Below the pieces are notes generated by a model. The model made no database searches. It saw only the letters and a list, made by a program, of their open reading frames with translations, and was not told the origin of the DNA. The translations under genes and the position numbers were made by a program. From positions 102,426,346-102,490,345 of the forward strand of contig CM068826.1 of the NCBI GenBank assembly GCA_028554795.2: 64,000 nucleotides of DNA, given 5' to 3'. Of this stretch, positions 54,024 through 64,000 are shown piece after piece (position 1 is the first letter of the stretch; each line of letters opens with the position of its first letter). The DNA is from Sinohyriopsis cumingii (taxonomy: Eukaryota > Mollusca > Bivalvia > Unionida > Unionidae).

Positions 54024-54275
54024 GGGGCCCTGAGTGGCCAAGTGCTCTAAAGCGCTCTCCGTTACGGATCACTGCCATCTCACCTCTGTCTGCATGGGTT
54101 CGAGTCTCGGATTCAGCCAATGTGGGTATGTGAGAAAGCTTGCCAGCAGCTTCTCGTGTGTCGGTGGTTCTTTCCGGGGGTTTTCCCGGGTTCTTCCTCC
54201 ACCATTAATACTGGCCGCCATGATAAGCCTATCGTGTGCTGAAAAATGGCGTTAAACCCTACAACAACAACGACA
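54024..54275 (+). mobile_element. tRNA-derived SINE, full-length, plus strand
   Basis: It starts GGGGCCCTGAGTGGCCAAGT with an A box (TGGCCAAGTG, 54,035-54,044) and a B box (GGGTTCGAGTCTC, 54,096-54,108) at tRNA spacing. A conserved body with GTGGGTATGTGAGAAAGCTT and TTCTTCCTCCACCATTAATA follows, ending ATGGCGTTAAACCCTACAAC with an ACAACA tail. The same family is present truncated at 19.4-19.6 kb. Such SINEs depend on a partner LINE for movement. Confidence 0.88.
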
Positions 54276-57200
54276 TATTCGTTGTTGGATCGGCATTAAT
54301 TGCACATATATGAAATGTACTCTTGTCCGGGTGTTTTATGCTTAATATGGTACGACAGGTTTGGGAAGAGGGCGTTAAATCTATTCTACATTTAGCACGG
54401 GTAGCCACATTTGGTGGCAGATCAAAATTGCAAAAACTAATGAAAGTCGTGTATACCAGAATGCTTTCAGCTAAATTCGGTCTAATTTTGTTGAAAGGAT
54501 TTTGAGAAGTTGTGGTTTAAAGTATTGTTTATTATTTGGTCTTGGCTATCATATTTGATAGCAGTTCAGCACTATCTAAATATAATTTTAAAATATCTAC
54601 TGTCAATATATTTTGTCTAATGTGGACAAATTATGGAGGAAAGAGTTTATTTAAAGGGTTGTTTAATAACAAACGCCATATATGATGGCGGATCTGCAGC
54701 CTGTTGCAAAGCTAAACGCCCATTATTCTTCTCCTTTATGCATGTTTTGTTTAGCAGGTTTTGAGAAGAAGTCTTTTAATTTTGCTTCCATTTTAGTAAT
54801 GAAAACAATATTGATGGCTGATCACCGTCATTAGCGCAAATTGAAAGCGCCTTGTCTGATGCATCTAGCAAATATGGCTAAATTGTGTTATACATGTTTT
54901 GTTTCTTTTTTTTGTGACTTATTGGCGTATGTTGAACAACTTGGGAGACAGTTTATCATATAATGCTGTATAGAACATTTCGTACAAATTAGTTAAATTG
55001 TTATCTAAAGGTTTAAAATAGCAAATGTTTTAATGGTCAGCTTTTACCGGTCACTACAACTTTGTTACAAACTGAATTCCCCGTTTTAAATAACAATAAC
55101 AATTTCACTGGTTATAGCACGCCCTCTCTCGCATCCTGAGATTCTTGTTATCAAGCAGTCTCATTTGTATGGGGCATTCTCATCCCTAAATTTTACAAAT
55201 GCCGACAAATGATTAAATTTTAAAATGAATAATATTTCCTCTTACCTACTAAGAAACCGTAGGTGCTCTTCGTATTGTTTATTTTTGAGGCACACTCTTC
55301 ATATGCATGGATTTAATTATCCATTCTGTCAGTGAAGATAAAACTGAATTACTGCGTCAATAAAAATAATTTGTGACAATTTACAATAATTGTAGAACAG
55401 CGACCACTTACAATTTATATTGCACATCCAATGCTTAGAATTGTGCATTTTGACGAGATAATTCATGTTTTCATACGAAAATGAAGACAGTTTTGTTTTC
55501 CTTAATATATGTCTTGCGCGGATTGATACGGTAAATATTGCTGGGATGGAGATCCTATTGCAACATGACAGAGAACTCCTAATAGATTTAAGAAAGTAAA
55601 ACCATTAAACTTACTTTAATAATTGCGAGTTAATTTGTAAGGATTTTGGCTGCTATTTTTTATTATTTATATATTCAGACTTCAATGGTGTGTGTTGGCT
55701 GGCTTGCAGTATATTTCGGTAACAGATTATGTACCCAAATTTCCATTGTCAGTTCATTTCAGTTTACAATTGACATTAATCAATGCATGGTTTTCTTTAT
55801 CGTTGTTTTAGGCATTTTTATTCTTGTGCTTACAGTTACATTCGCTACTTATACAGTTTGTTTTACTATTGTAATCAAAAGTTTTATAAACAACGTGTAC
55901 CATTTCTCGGTTAGTGTAACATGTATACGATGCAGTATGAGTGACACATAATAACGAATATCATTGGGTCATACAAGTTATGTCTCTGACAAATTACACA
56001 TTTCACGAAGAAGACTAATTATCAAAAGGTTAATACTTGAAATCTTTCTTTTGTTATTTGGACTTCATTTTTAGGCATTCTTCCCGACACCTTTTTACTG
56101 ATTAATTAAATGGATAGAAGAGAATCAACATTCTTGACATATCGTAAGTTCTATTCATCTTGATGTAGAGAGAAATTGATAAAAAGAAGAAAACAATCGA
56201 GTAGCCCAAATATGGAAATACAGCTGTGAAGAACGTAACTAAAGGCATATATATTTCCTAAATAGAAATAAGTAGTACAAAAAGTGATATAGCTACTGTT
56301 GCGATATAATTTCTCTCAACATATAAATTTGTATATCACGTTATGAAATATAACATAAACTCCCATATTTTGCAACGCCATTGGAAATATTGTATAAAGG
56401 TATAGTAATAATTACAGAATCTCTATATATGCAAAATATACGTTAATTAGATTCATTATCCCTATTCCCTAACAGATTATATAAATTTTATACATTAAAA
56501 TAAAAACCTAAGTAAAATTTACTTTATCGCGAAAGATGGGTTATCGTACTTGAATTTTCTTGTTTGGTATGATCCACTTTGTCAGCATCTCGCACTATGT
56601 CAGTACTCAGTTATCCGTTCCGTTATGTCCTCGACATTGTATTCCAATATGTCCGCACGTTCTGTTATACCCACTCTTTTTGTTGCGATATTTTCGCACT
56701 GTTTCTAGTGTGGTGACATAATCCACAACATTCGGCCTCACCCTTTGCTCATGCACCCTTTCATTCTTCGTTTTCTTTTGCATCACATTATTTTCTGCGT
56801 GTAACACAACTATTCAAAATTATCTTGTTAATATTCAAAAAAATGTTTTTATCCTTTCAACTTTTATCGTTTATGGATGGCGTTATCTTCCTATATGTTG
56901 TCTTTTGCAATTCATAGATTCAGATTTGAAGAGCTTTACTTTTAAATTCACACAAAATAGTAATTTTTGTGATTAACTGCCGTTAAAAATATAACTGCTA
57001 CTATTGCTACTACTCGTTTGTCTACTCCACAGTCATTTGTAAAATTATTTATATCTAGATTAGTGCAGTTTTGTCCAGAGAAATAACTCCGATAGCAACA
57101 CGCAAATTATCCCTTCTGGAAACAAGCAAATGTTTTAGCAGTTCTCACTCCATAAGGTATTCAAATTGGATAAACTTTAACAATTTAGTATATATAAATT

Positions 57201-58045
57201 GACAGCATACTGGTACATGTATTAATAAATAATTCACGGAATCTCTTTAGATTTGATTAATTAATAAGATTATTCAAAAATGTTATCACCGCTCATTACC
57301 TATGTTATGGTGCGATTACTTAAGTAGAGTGAAGTCAACACGTTTAAATCCGGTGCTGGATGACATATTTCCTTATCCATGGAGCAGAAACACGGTTTTC
57401 AATCCGTTACAGCCTAGCTTTCGAAATATTCTCACTTAAAATGTTAGATAACATGTTAATGATAAATATACGATGTAAAATACCCATCTGTCGATCCTTC
57501 CAGTCAGTTATGTCAGCACACCACAGGAATGTTTTATGCAATGCTTGAAGTCACACTAATGCACTTAGTTTATTGTTATATTTATATTCCTTATGGTTTT
57601 ACAAATAATTAATTAAAGGATGAATACTTAAATATGTAGGAGATAGATGCAAAGAAATATAGAGCTGAATAATCGCATTAATAAAATTATAGAAAATGGC
57701 CGGAAAGAAGGAAACAAATTGATATTTAAGGACTGATACACGAATAGAATGAGGAGTGAACTGGAGAAAGGAAGACTAGCGCACAGACAGAGATATATCT
57801 GAACAGAGAATCTACCAAATGAGAAAGAAACGAGAGAGAGAGAGAGAGAGATAAATTGGAAATTATGTTGTTTATACATTAATGTATTATTTAGGTCTTT
57901 TGTATTTCTACATTTATACATGGGTCGGATGATTCTATCACATACCTTTCAATAAGGGTGGAATAGAACTTCATTGGTTTAGAAAACAATGTAATAACAT
58001 TTGTATAAATAATAATAAGTGGTATTACTTAAAACGTATGCTTAC
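54276..58045. other. AT-rich intron-like DNA without recognised genes
   Basis: A consensus-like donor on the minus strand near 55,255 (TAG then GTAAGAGG) has no convincing partner acceptor. A short similarity exists between about 55,483-55,540 and 60,519-60,575 (GAAAATGAAGA then GCGCGGATT). Confidence 0.5.
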
Positions 58046-58112
58046 CTGGTACTTCTGATTGAAGGATTAGTCCAAAACATGATTTGATTAGCATAAGTAT
58101 GTGTAACAACAT
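58046..58112 (-). CDS. Receptor-like host gene: signal-peptide exon
   Basis: ATG at 58,110-58,112 starts MLLHILMLIKSCFGLILQSE and runs to VPG with a strong donor (CCAG then GTAAGCAT) after 58,046. It gives 22 codons plus one base, i.e. a phase-1 exit, the same phase required by the cysteine-rich exon at 38.5 kb. The sequence is a plausible hydrophobic signal peptide. The linkage to the downstream exons over about 20 kb is inferred from strand, phase and protein logic; further ectodomain exons may lie between. Confidence 0.55.
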
Positions 58113-58369
58113 CTTCGAGTGATCAGTCTGACAATACCTATAACCCGTTAGAAAAACAGTTTTGTTCCTCATTGAGATAAGTATAATGCAGAAAAAATGT
58201 AGGTCTTAAAAATATTCAGATGCTATTTTCCTGTTGACAGTACTTCTGGCACTTTTAAGGCGTCTTTAAAGATGTGTCTTTGTGTAATTTGGATTTTTAA
58301 CGTAGCTTAAAAATTTTTCACTTATAACGCTATGATGTCCGCAGTTTATAGTGATGTGTAGCTCTGAAC

Positions 58370-58545
58370 CATCATGCTGCAGACATATAGCATGATGTCC
58401 CACCGAGTCACATTATCCTGACACCAAGCCGACCAGTCATAACACTAACCTCTTAATGCTGAGCGCCAAGCGAGGCAGCTGTTAGTACCATTTTTGTAAA
58501 TAAGTCTTTGGTATGACTCGGCCGGGGATCGAATCCACAAACTTC
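58370..58545 (-). repeat. Dispersed SINE-like repeat with a B-box-like motif
   Basis: On the minus strand GTGGATTCGATCCCCGGCCG contains a B-box-like GATTCGATCCC, followed by GAGTCATACCAAAGACTTAT. This resembles tRNA-related repeats common in mollusc genomes. A 5' A-box part is not visible. Confidence 0.45.
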
Positions 58546-59929
58546 TCTAAAGATGAATGCATATGTTAAGAACAGAAAAATAATTTAAGCACTTAACAAT
58601 AACGACTCAAGCAGTTATCGGTTTTATTGGTAAGAAACAATACACAAAAGTAAATGGATCAACAAGATTTTGAATGATAAACTGAGCAACGGTATAACAA
58701 TGAACGTCTTTATTAATGTGCAACACTGTAATACTTAGACAAGGATTGATAACACTTACATAGGACTCATGATACTAATTCGACCCAAAAACAACATATG
58801 AAACACCCTAAACATGAATCACTTTCAATTTATAATGTATGTTCTGTGTAGATCCATCCTCGATGTGAGTGTATGTCTAGCGCTGTAAACGACAGTAATA
58901 ACGTAATTAAAATATTCATGAAAATCTTCGACTACTAGCATATTTTCTATCTACAAACCACTCATAAACAAATATCTAAAAACATCATACATTAAACTTG
59001 TGAAATACTAATCATAAATAAACAAGTTATGATATTTTTTTAAATATATAAGCTCACTTATGTAATACGAACAAGCATTTTGTAAAGTAAGTCTTTTATT
59101 CATATGTGATTATTATTTCTAGAAAAATCTGACTATGTGTTACTTCTAATACCTCAATGATTGAAGTGAAATTGTGCCCATTGTCATACCCTATAAATTC
59201 CTATTTTAATGTCATTGTAAAAAATCTAAAAAAAATCGAAAAGAAGAAATAACGGCATTCATGTGGTATTGATTGTTATGCGGATTTAAACTGCCTGTGA
59301 TACTGTCCTTATGGTATACTTTTCTAACATCTTTACAGTGGTTGCCAGTTCCTTTTTCATTAAAATTATAGATTATGAATGCAGCACAGGAAAGGTGACA
59401 CCAAGGACAATTTAAATAGGGAACATATCTTTTTGATTACTGAATATTATCGGGATCATTAATGAGGAGCACGTTTTAGCAGAGGATACACTATATCCAA
59501 GTCATTCCGTACGTTACGTGCTATTTAACCGCAATATACCGGTGCTGTAATCCTCGGATAAAGACCTTGTGCCACATGAAGTATACTGTAACTCAATGCA
59601 AGAACAAAACTTAATTGAAGGTACATACATAACAATATTAAAAATTTCAAATTATGAAATATCAGCTAGTATAAACTCTGCATTACGCTGAGGGTTACCA
59701 TGCTTGTATTTAGGACAACAAAATCGCCTATTATACTCGGATAATATACAAACATCTGAACATTACTGAGTATTGTTTATATTTCGTAATTTGACCATGC
59801 TTTCTTAAACTAATTACATTGATTTACTGCATAAAATGTACATAAAATAAACATTAACAGGTAATAAACTAGACTATCATGTATTGCAATATATTTTTAA
59901 TAACCAAACCTTACAACTTTCTGTAGTAT

Positions 59930-60270
59930 AGATCTTTGTAATCCGAGTTTTAATAATGTTTAATTCACTCGCAATTTGCAAATGATTGTTTATTTTATTC
60001 ATTGATTCCTCCTTCCATTATTCTCCTGTACACTGATCCGTATGTGGTCTTAAATCAAGATATTCTTTGTTGTGAGAAGTGGCCTAATATAAGATTTATA
60101 TGTACTGTTAGTCTGACTGAAAAGAATTCTAAATTATAATTTACAAAGTTATTTGTAACTGATTTTTAGGCAAGCTAGCAATAGACAAGGCTGCTGACTA
60201 GTCAGCGTCATGCACGCTGACATTACATTGAGTATAAAGCATAACTCAAACTAAACCTGGTAACGCAGAT
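59930..60270 (-). pseudogene. Duplicated, damaged copy of the 22.5-22.6 kb receptor exon and its introns
   Basis: 59,970-60,150 follows 22,460-22,620 in the same orientation. The exon end ACTACGGATTCATGCACAG is matched by a diverged CATACGGATCAGTGTACAG, but the donor GTGAGT has become GAGAAT and stops occur in the frame. Adjacent intron sequence is also shared: GGCAAGCTAGC, then a GACTAGTCAGCGT or GACCAGTCAGCGT segment, at 60,171-60,210 and 22,653-22,700. This indicates a segmental or tandem gene duplication. Confidence 0.7.
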
Positions 60271-60884
60271 ACTTTTGGCTAGAAAGGACATTCAACAATG
60301 GAACAATTATGCTTCAAACTTGATTGACGGTTACTTAGTTTTATGTAATAGGAGATCATCAAAAACCGTTTCGAGTTTGTTTTTCCATCTGGTGTAAGTG
60401 TGATGAACGATTGTACTACTACTACTACTCTGTAATATTGCAATATTTAGGACGGTGACGTTTTATTAATTAGCTCAGCTTGTGTATTTTGTCATAATAA
60501 TAACTTTTTCTATAAGAAAATGAAGAGATTTATTAGTTCTGTTAGCACATTTGTTGCGCGGATTTATACACTTACCACTATTTGGCTGGCTAATGTAAAA
60601 ACATAATATGTCTATTGACTAGTGTCCCGTTTACTTTAAGGTTTTTAAATTCTCCTGTTATTGGTTCGAATAACACATCCAGTGAGCTTCGAAGCACACA
60701 AGTTGTGTGATGTACTTTTATCTTAGAAGAAACCACCATTTTATCTTCAGCAGTAGCTTTAAAAACGGTCGCAGACGTTCTCGCTACTGCTGGAAATAGA
60801 GAAGTTTCTTTAGAAATGGATTTTTCAATTGTTTCATCAAATGAAGAACCATGGATGTTAAATCAGGTTAGGCAGGCATCATCA

Positions 60885-62565
60885 TGCTGCGTGGTTTTCT
60901 GTGTACATACGCGTTAGGAATAAGGTAATTCTGCAGGTGTACTAAATCGGCGTCATACTGGAGATTTCATATTTTGCGAACCATCGTTAAACTCAAACTA
61001 TCTTGATCTTTGACTTGGCACTGTCGTGGAGACTTGCTCTAGTATGGACAAAAGTGTGAAAAGTAAATTTTGGCTATTTCCGTAATTACAAACGTTTTAG
61101 GCTACATAATTCAGTAATCGTTCAACTGCACTGGTCCTACTTTCACGACAAGGAGTTTGGCTCCATCCATGGTGACTTTTGGACTTTGTTCTGAAAAAAT
61201 TTCAAAAGGAACGGTTCTTCGTATGCGAGAAACTGTCAGCCATCACGCTGGCATATAAATGGCAGTTCCCGTAAAGCTGAATGTCCTCTTCAATCCAAGC
61301 GTCGTCGATAGGGCACAAAATCTATTCTGCAAATTTTGATGAGTACGGGGTTTCCAAAAGACTAGTTCATGTCCTCCCAGAATCCTACTACATTTGGGAA
61401 AATGAAACAATATAGGCTCTTATATGCACTTCTCACAAGCAGGATCAGCAACGAACAATTAGAGAGGTGAATGGGTACATTCAAAGTAAATATATAAAAA
61501 TCAAACTGTTTATATGTGTTGCTGCGCTGGGCTTCCTTGAAGCTTTCCTCAAATTCACTCTCATATTTTTATGTAGCATTGATGTTCAAATGTGTTCCTG
61601 TTGAGTACTGGTTCGAATAAATGTCCACAATTTCAATAATACTCAAGCACGTTTCTTTTGTTGAATTTCTTTCACGCGATGTTCTTCTTAACAAGTGGGT
61701 GTGACAGATTTGTGCTTGCAATTCAAGCAATTAATTATTTTTTCCGTCAAGAACGCATGGCCAGAACGTTAACATTCTCCATGCATGTATTTTCCCCGAT
61801 GGCGAAATCATTGGGCACATTTCTCACAGCAATAATCGTATCAGAGAAATCCTGATTTTTAAGTTATATTATTCAACTACTCTTGATTAATATACGTGAG
61901 AACCGCGAATCATTTTGAGGATACACTTTCAATATATTGCGGTTTAGCATTTTAAGAATGCCACATAATTATCTTTGGAAATTCCTGCTTGCTGTAAAAA
62001 GAGTTCTGTTTATCTTTGTTGCTGAGGCTTTTCCGATTTTCGAATACACTCCCATTGTCTTTTTTTTCATTTCACGGTTTTATTTTTGTCGGCGTATGTT
62101 CGATTCACGGCTGTGACCCGTAATAAACACACCTGGTCTTCTAAGTTGTCATCATGGGCAATAATGTGTTTGGTGCTGTTATTTTCATCCACCAATAACT
62201 CATTTCTGCCTCTGTTATCTATACGAGGTGAAATATGGATCGTGTGAAGAGTGGCTTTTTCATCGGACATTTTAAACGCGTCGTCACATTGTTAGACGTG
62301 TTGAATTTTGTAGATGACTCTTGATGGTGTTAATTATGTCTTTTGCAAAACATGATCCAGATAGAAGTTTTAAAACTGGATGAATAAAGAGTCTATAACA
62401 TATAATCCCAAAATCTGTAATAAAACTTTCTCGGACGACACGTTTCACACGTGAACTCTTTCAATGTCATCCTGTAGGAGTAAGCCGTGGTTCTAAACGT
62501 TCTAAAAGTCCATTGTCGCTTCTCTTGTAGTAAACTAAATACTCAGGATCTACTGAACAACGCCG
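60885..62565 (-). pseudogene. Decayed Polinton 3: DNA polymerase B N-terminal half, rearranged
   Basis: 62,067-62,270 keeps an open 67-codon frame aligning with residues about 180-250 of the intact polymerase (DEKATLHTIHISPRIDNRGR, then RTYADKNKTVK; the intact copy has RTYANKNDTVEW). 61,070-61,640 matches the exonuclease II region (about 11,200-11,640) and 61,640-62,060 the zinc-cluster region. 62,280-62,560 continues towards the N-terminus. However, 60,885-61,050 matches about 12,600-12,730, so that segment is out of order. No capsid gene is seen nearby. Confidence 0.75.
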
Positions 62566-63214
62566 TCATCGCATCTTATGTTACTCTGGTTTCTTCTCAG
62601 CAAAGAGTGATCGTATCGTCTTGATTGTTGATTCAGATATGATATAACTAAGACAGTTCTCTCTATAAATATCCCTACATCTACCTGTCCGATAATTATT
62701 TACTAAAGTGTACATTTGCCAAGGTAGAATTGCCCACGAGCAATAGAAAGCTATGCGATTTTAGTTTTGAATCTTGCAATGACTCTCAACTTTACACGAG
62801 TCACGAGAAATAATTATCTCCACTGTTTAAGTGTCAAAACATTTTCAAACAGCGAAATAATACGATACACTTCAGTAGATAACGTTTCGATAAAAATGGT
62901 TCAGTTCGCGAATTCATAACAAGATTCCAAAATCACTATCGTCTGCCTGCACTAAATTTATAAAAAGTCGCATAATAGATATTATTTTATCAAACTGCCT
63001 GTCTCGAATTTTAAACAAAACACTTCATTTTATATCAATAACAAAATACAGGATTTCAAGAACAATTACATATTAACGCTGATACATCGTGGGACGAATT
63101 GAGAATAAAATAAGAAAAGATACTTAGTTATTCTGAATCTGCCGATGTTGAAATCAAGGATATTTATTATGAAAATATTTAAAAATCAAAAATGTCATCA
63201 GCATCAACGTTCTG

Positions 63215-64000
63215 TATATGATCCTGTTCCCAGACATAAGACTTTTTCGTTATGGACCGGGAGGTTCTGGTAAAATAACACGTGTGATCGAATAATTGCA
63301 TGGATTTGATATAATGGTGTTGACCCCTACACATAAACTCGCCAGGGAAATGAACGGACGAGGAGTTTAATCGCATACTTATCATAGCTTTTTCTAGATG
63401 GAAGGGAGATACATGGACGCCTAAACGAATGGGTGAAAAATATATTCCAAAGATTATTATTTGGAACGAAATACTTACAGTGTCGCTGAAGACATTAAAA
63501 ATATTTCTTGATTGGTTACGGACAAAACATACTGCTGTTATAATGTGTGGTGATCATGGTAAACCGCCTCCTTTTGCTAGATTGTCTCCCTATGAATGGT
63601 TAAAAACACGTGTTGAATATTATGAGGAGAAAACTGATGCTCATAGAGAGCTTGGTCCAGAATTAAGAGAGCACAAGAAATTAATCATGCTACAACCAAA
63701 TAAAATTCAGTGTGAAATAATGCGTGAGATAATTTCAGAAACTCCTATGAACAATTTTTGAAATTTATAGAGACCAGATGATTTGATAGTTGCACGTAGA
63801 AAGATAGTGCGTGATTCATTTCAACAACAATTGTTTCTGTTACATAAAGTAAAGTTTTGAACTGTACCTGTACCATTGTGTTATCCCCCAGCAGTTTCTC
63901 GACGACAAAATTTCGACGGTGAAATTTCAGGTTGTGGTAGTAAACAAAATCTTGAGCTAAATGATATTATTTTAGTTCCTGTCAGTGTTATTGAGAGCAC
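63215..64000 (+). pseudogene. Decayed superfamily-1-like helicase, continuing past the window edge
   Basis: Walker A is readable as RYGPGGSGKITRVIE (63,254-63,274 for GPGGSGK; one residue differs from the usual GK[ST]T). LTPTHKLAREMNGRGV follows in the same frame with stops between. An open frame at 63,429-63,761 gives GEKYIPKIIIWNEI (Walker B region), TAVIMCGDHGKPPPFARLSP (motif III-like) and VEYYEEKTDAHRELGPELRE. Sequence up to 64,000 (WRPDDLIVA-like, then NLELNDIILVPVSVIES) keeps the same reading sense. The proposed Walker B acid is N instead of D, and several stops are present. Its parent element is unknown; it lies next to Polinton 3 but on the opposite strand. Confidence 0.65.

Overview
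The window is animal DNA, most likely from a mollusc. Evidence for this is an I/Nimbus-type LINE, tRNA-derived SINEs, a Penelope-like element and AT-rich, intron-bearing flanks. This is a judgement from repeat families, not a database hit. Two very different parts are joined at about 15.27 kb.

Part 1 (1 to about 15,271) is the right-hand portion of a nearly intact Polinton/Maverick (adintovirus-like) element. It is gene-dense, less AT-rich than its flanks, and runs off the left edge of the window. Almost all genes are on the minus strand. In transcription order they are: protein-primed-type DNA polymerase B (broken by one frameshift near 9.82 kb), a BIR/IAP protein, three tandem copies of an F-box-like family, three small overlapping ORFs, the packaging ATPase, two related basic core proteins, a proline-rich protein, a chromodomain integrase, a membrane protein, the minor capsid protein, a pVI-like protein and the N-terminus of the major capsid protein. 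A plus-strand zinc-knuckle gene shares a divergent TATA promoter with the polymerase. Two further divergent genes (13.96-14.99 kb) lie next to four subterminal 45-bp repeats that should mark the element's end. Many genes have a TATA box 38-55 nt before the ATG, often inside the preceding gene. The capsid/integrase block has almost no intergenic space and no such boxes.

The most striking observation is that both outermost genes end in a sequence matching the metazoan replication-dependent histone mRNA 3' end: a 6-bp stem with a TTTC loop, ACCCA-type flank and purine-rich downstream element. They share a histone-like divergent promoter (CRE palindrome, two CCAAT boxes, TATA). Neither encodes a histone. 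The neighbouring zinc-knuckle gene has an ordinary AATAAA signal. This suggests a virus-like element that has acquired S-phase, non-polyadenylated expression for two genes.

Part 2 (15.3-64 kb) is AT-rich host DNA. Phase-compatible minus-strand exons between 58.1 and 22.3 kb describe a type I membrane protein: signal peptide, cysteine-rich GCC2/GCC3-like module, transmembrane segment and cytoplasmic tail. A decayed copy of one tail exon and its intron lies at about 60 kb, suggesting a neighbouring paralogue. The introns and flanks hold decayed mobile elements: two older Polinton remnants (24.8-29.2 and 60.9-62.6 kb), a Gypsy pol fragment, a Penelope-like element, a long interrupted LINE plus a fragment of the same family, SINEs, a hAT-like end, long TA arrays, and a decayed superfamily-1 helicase that runs off the right edge.
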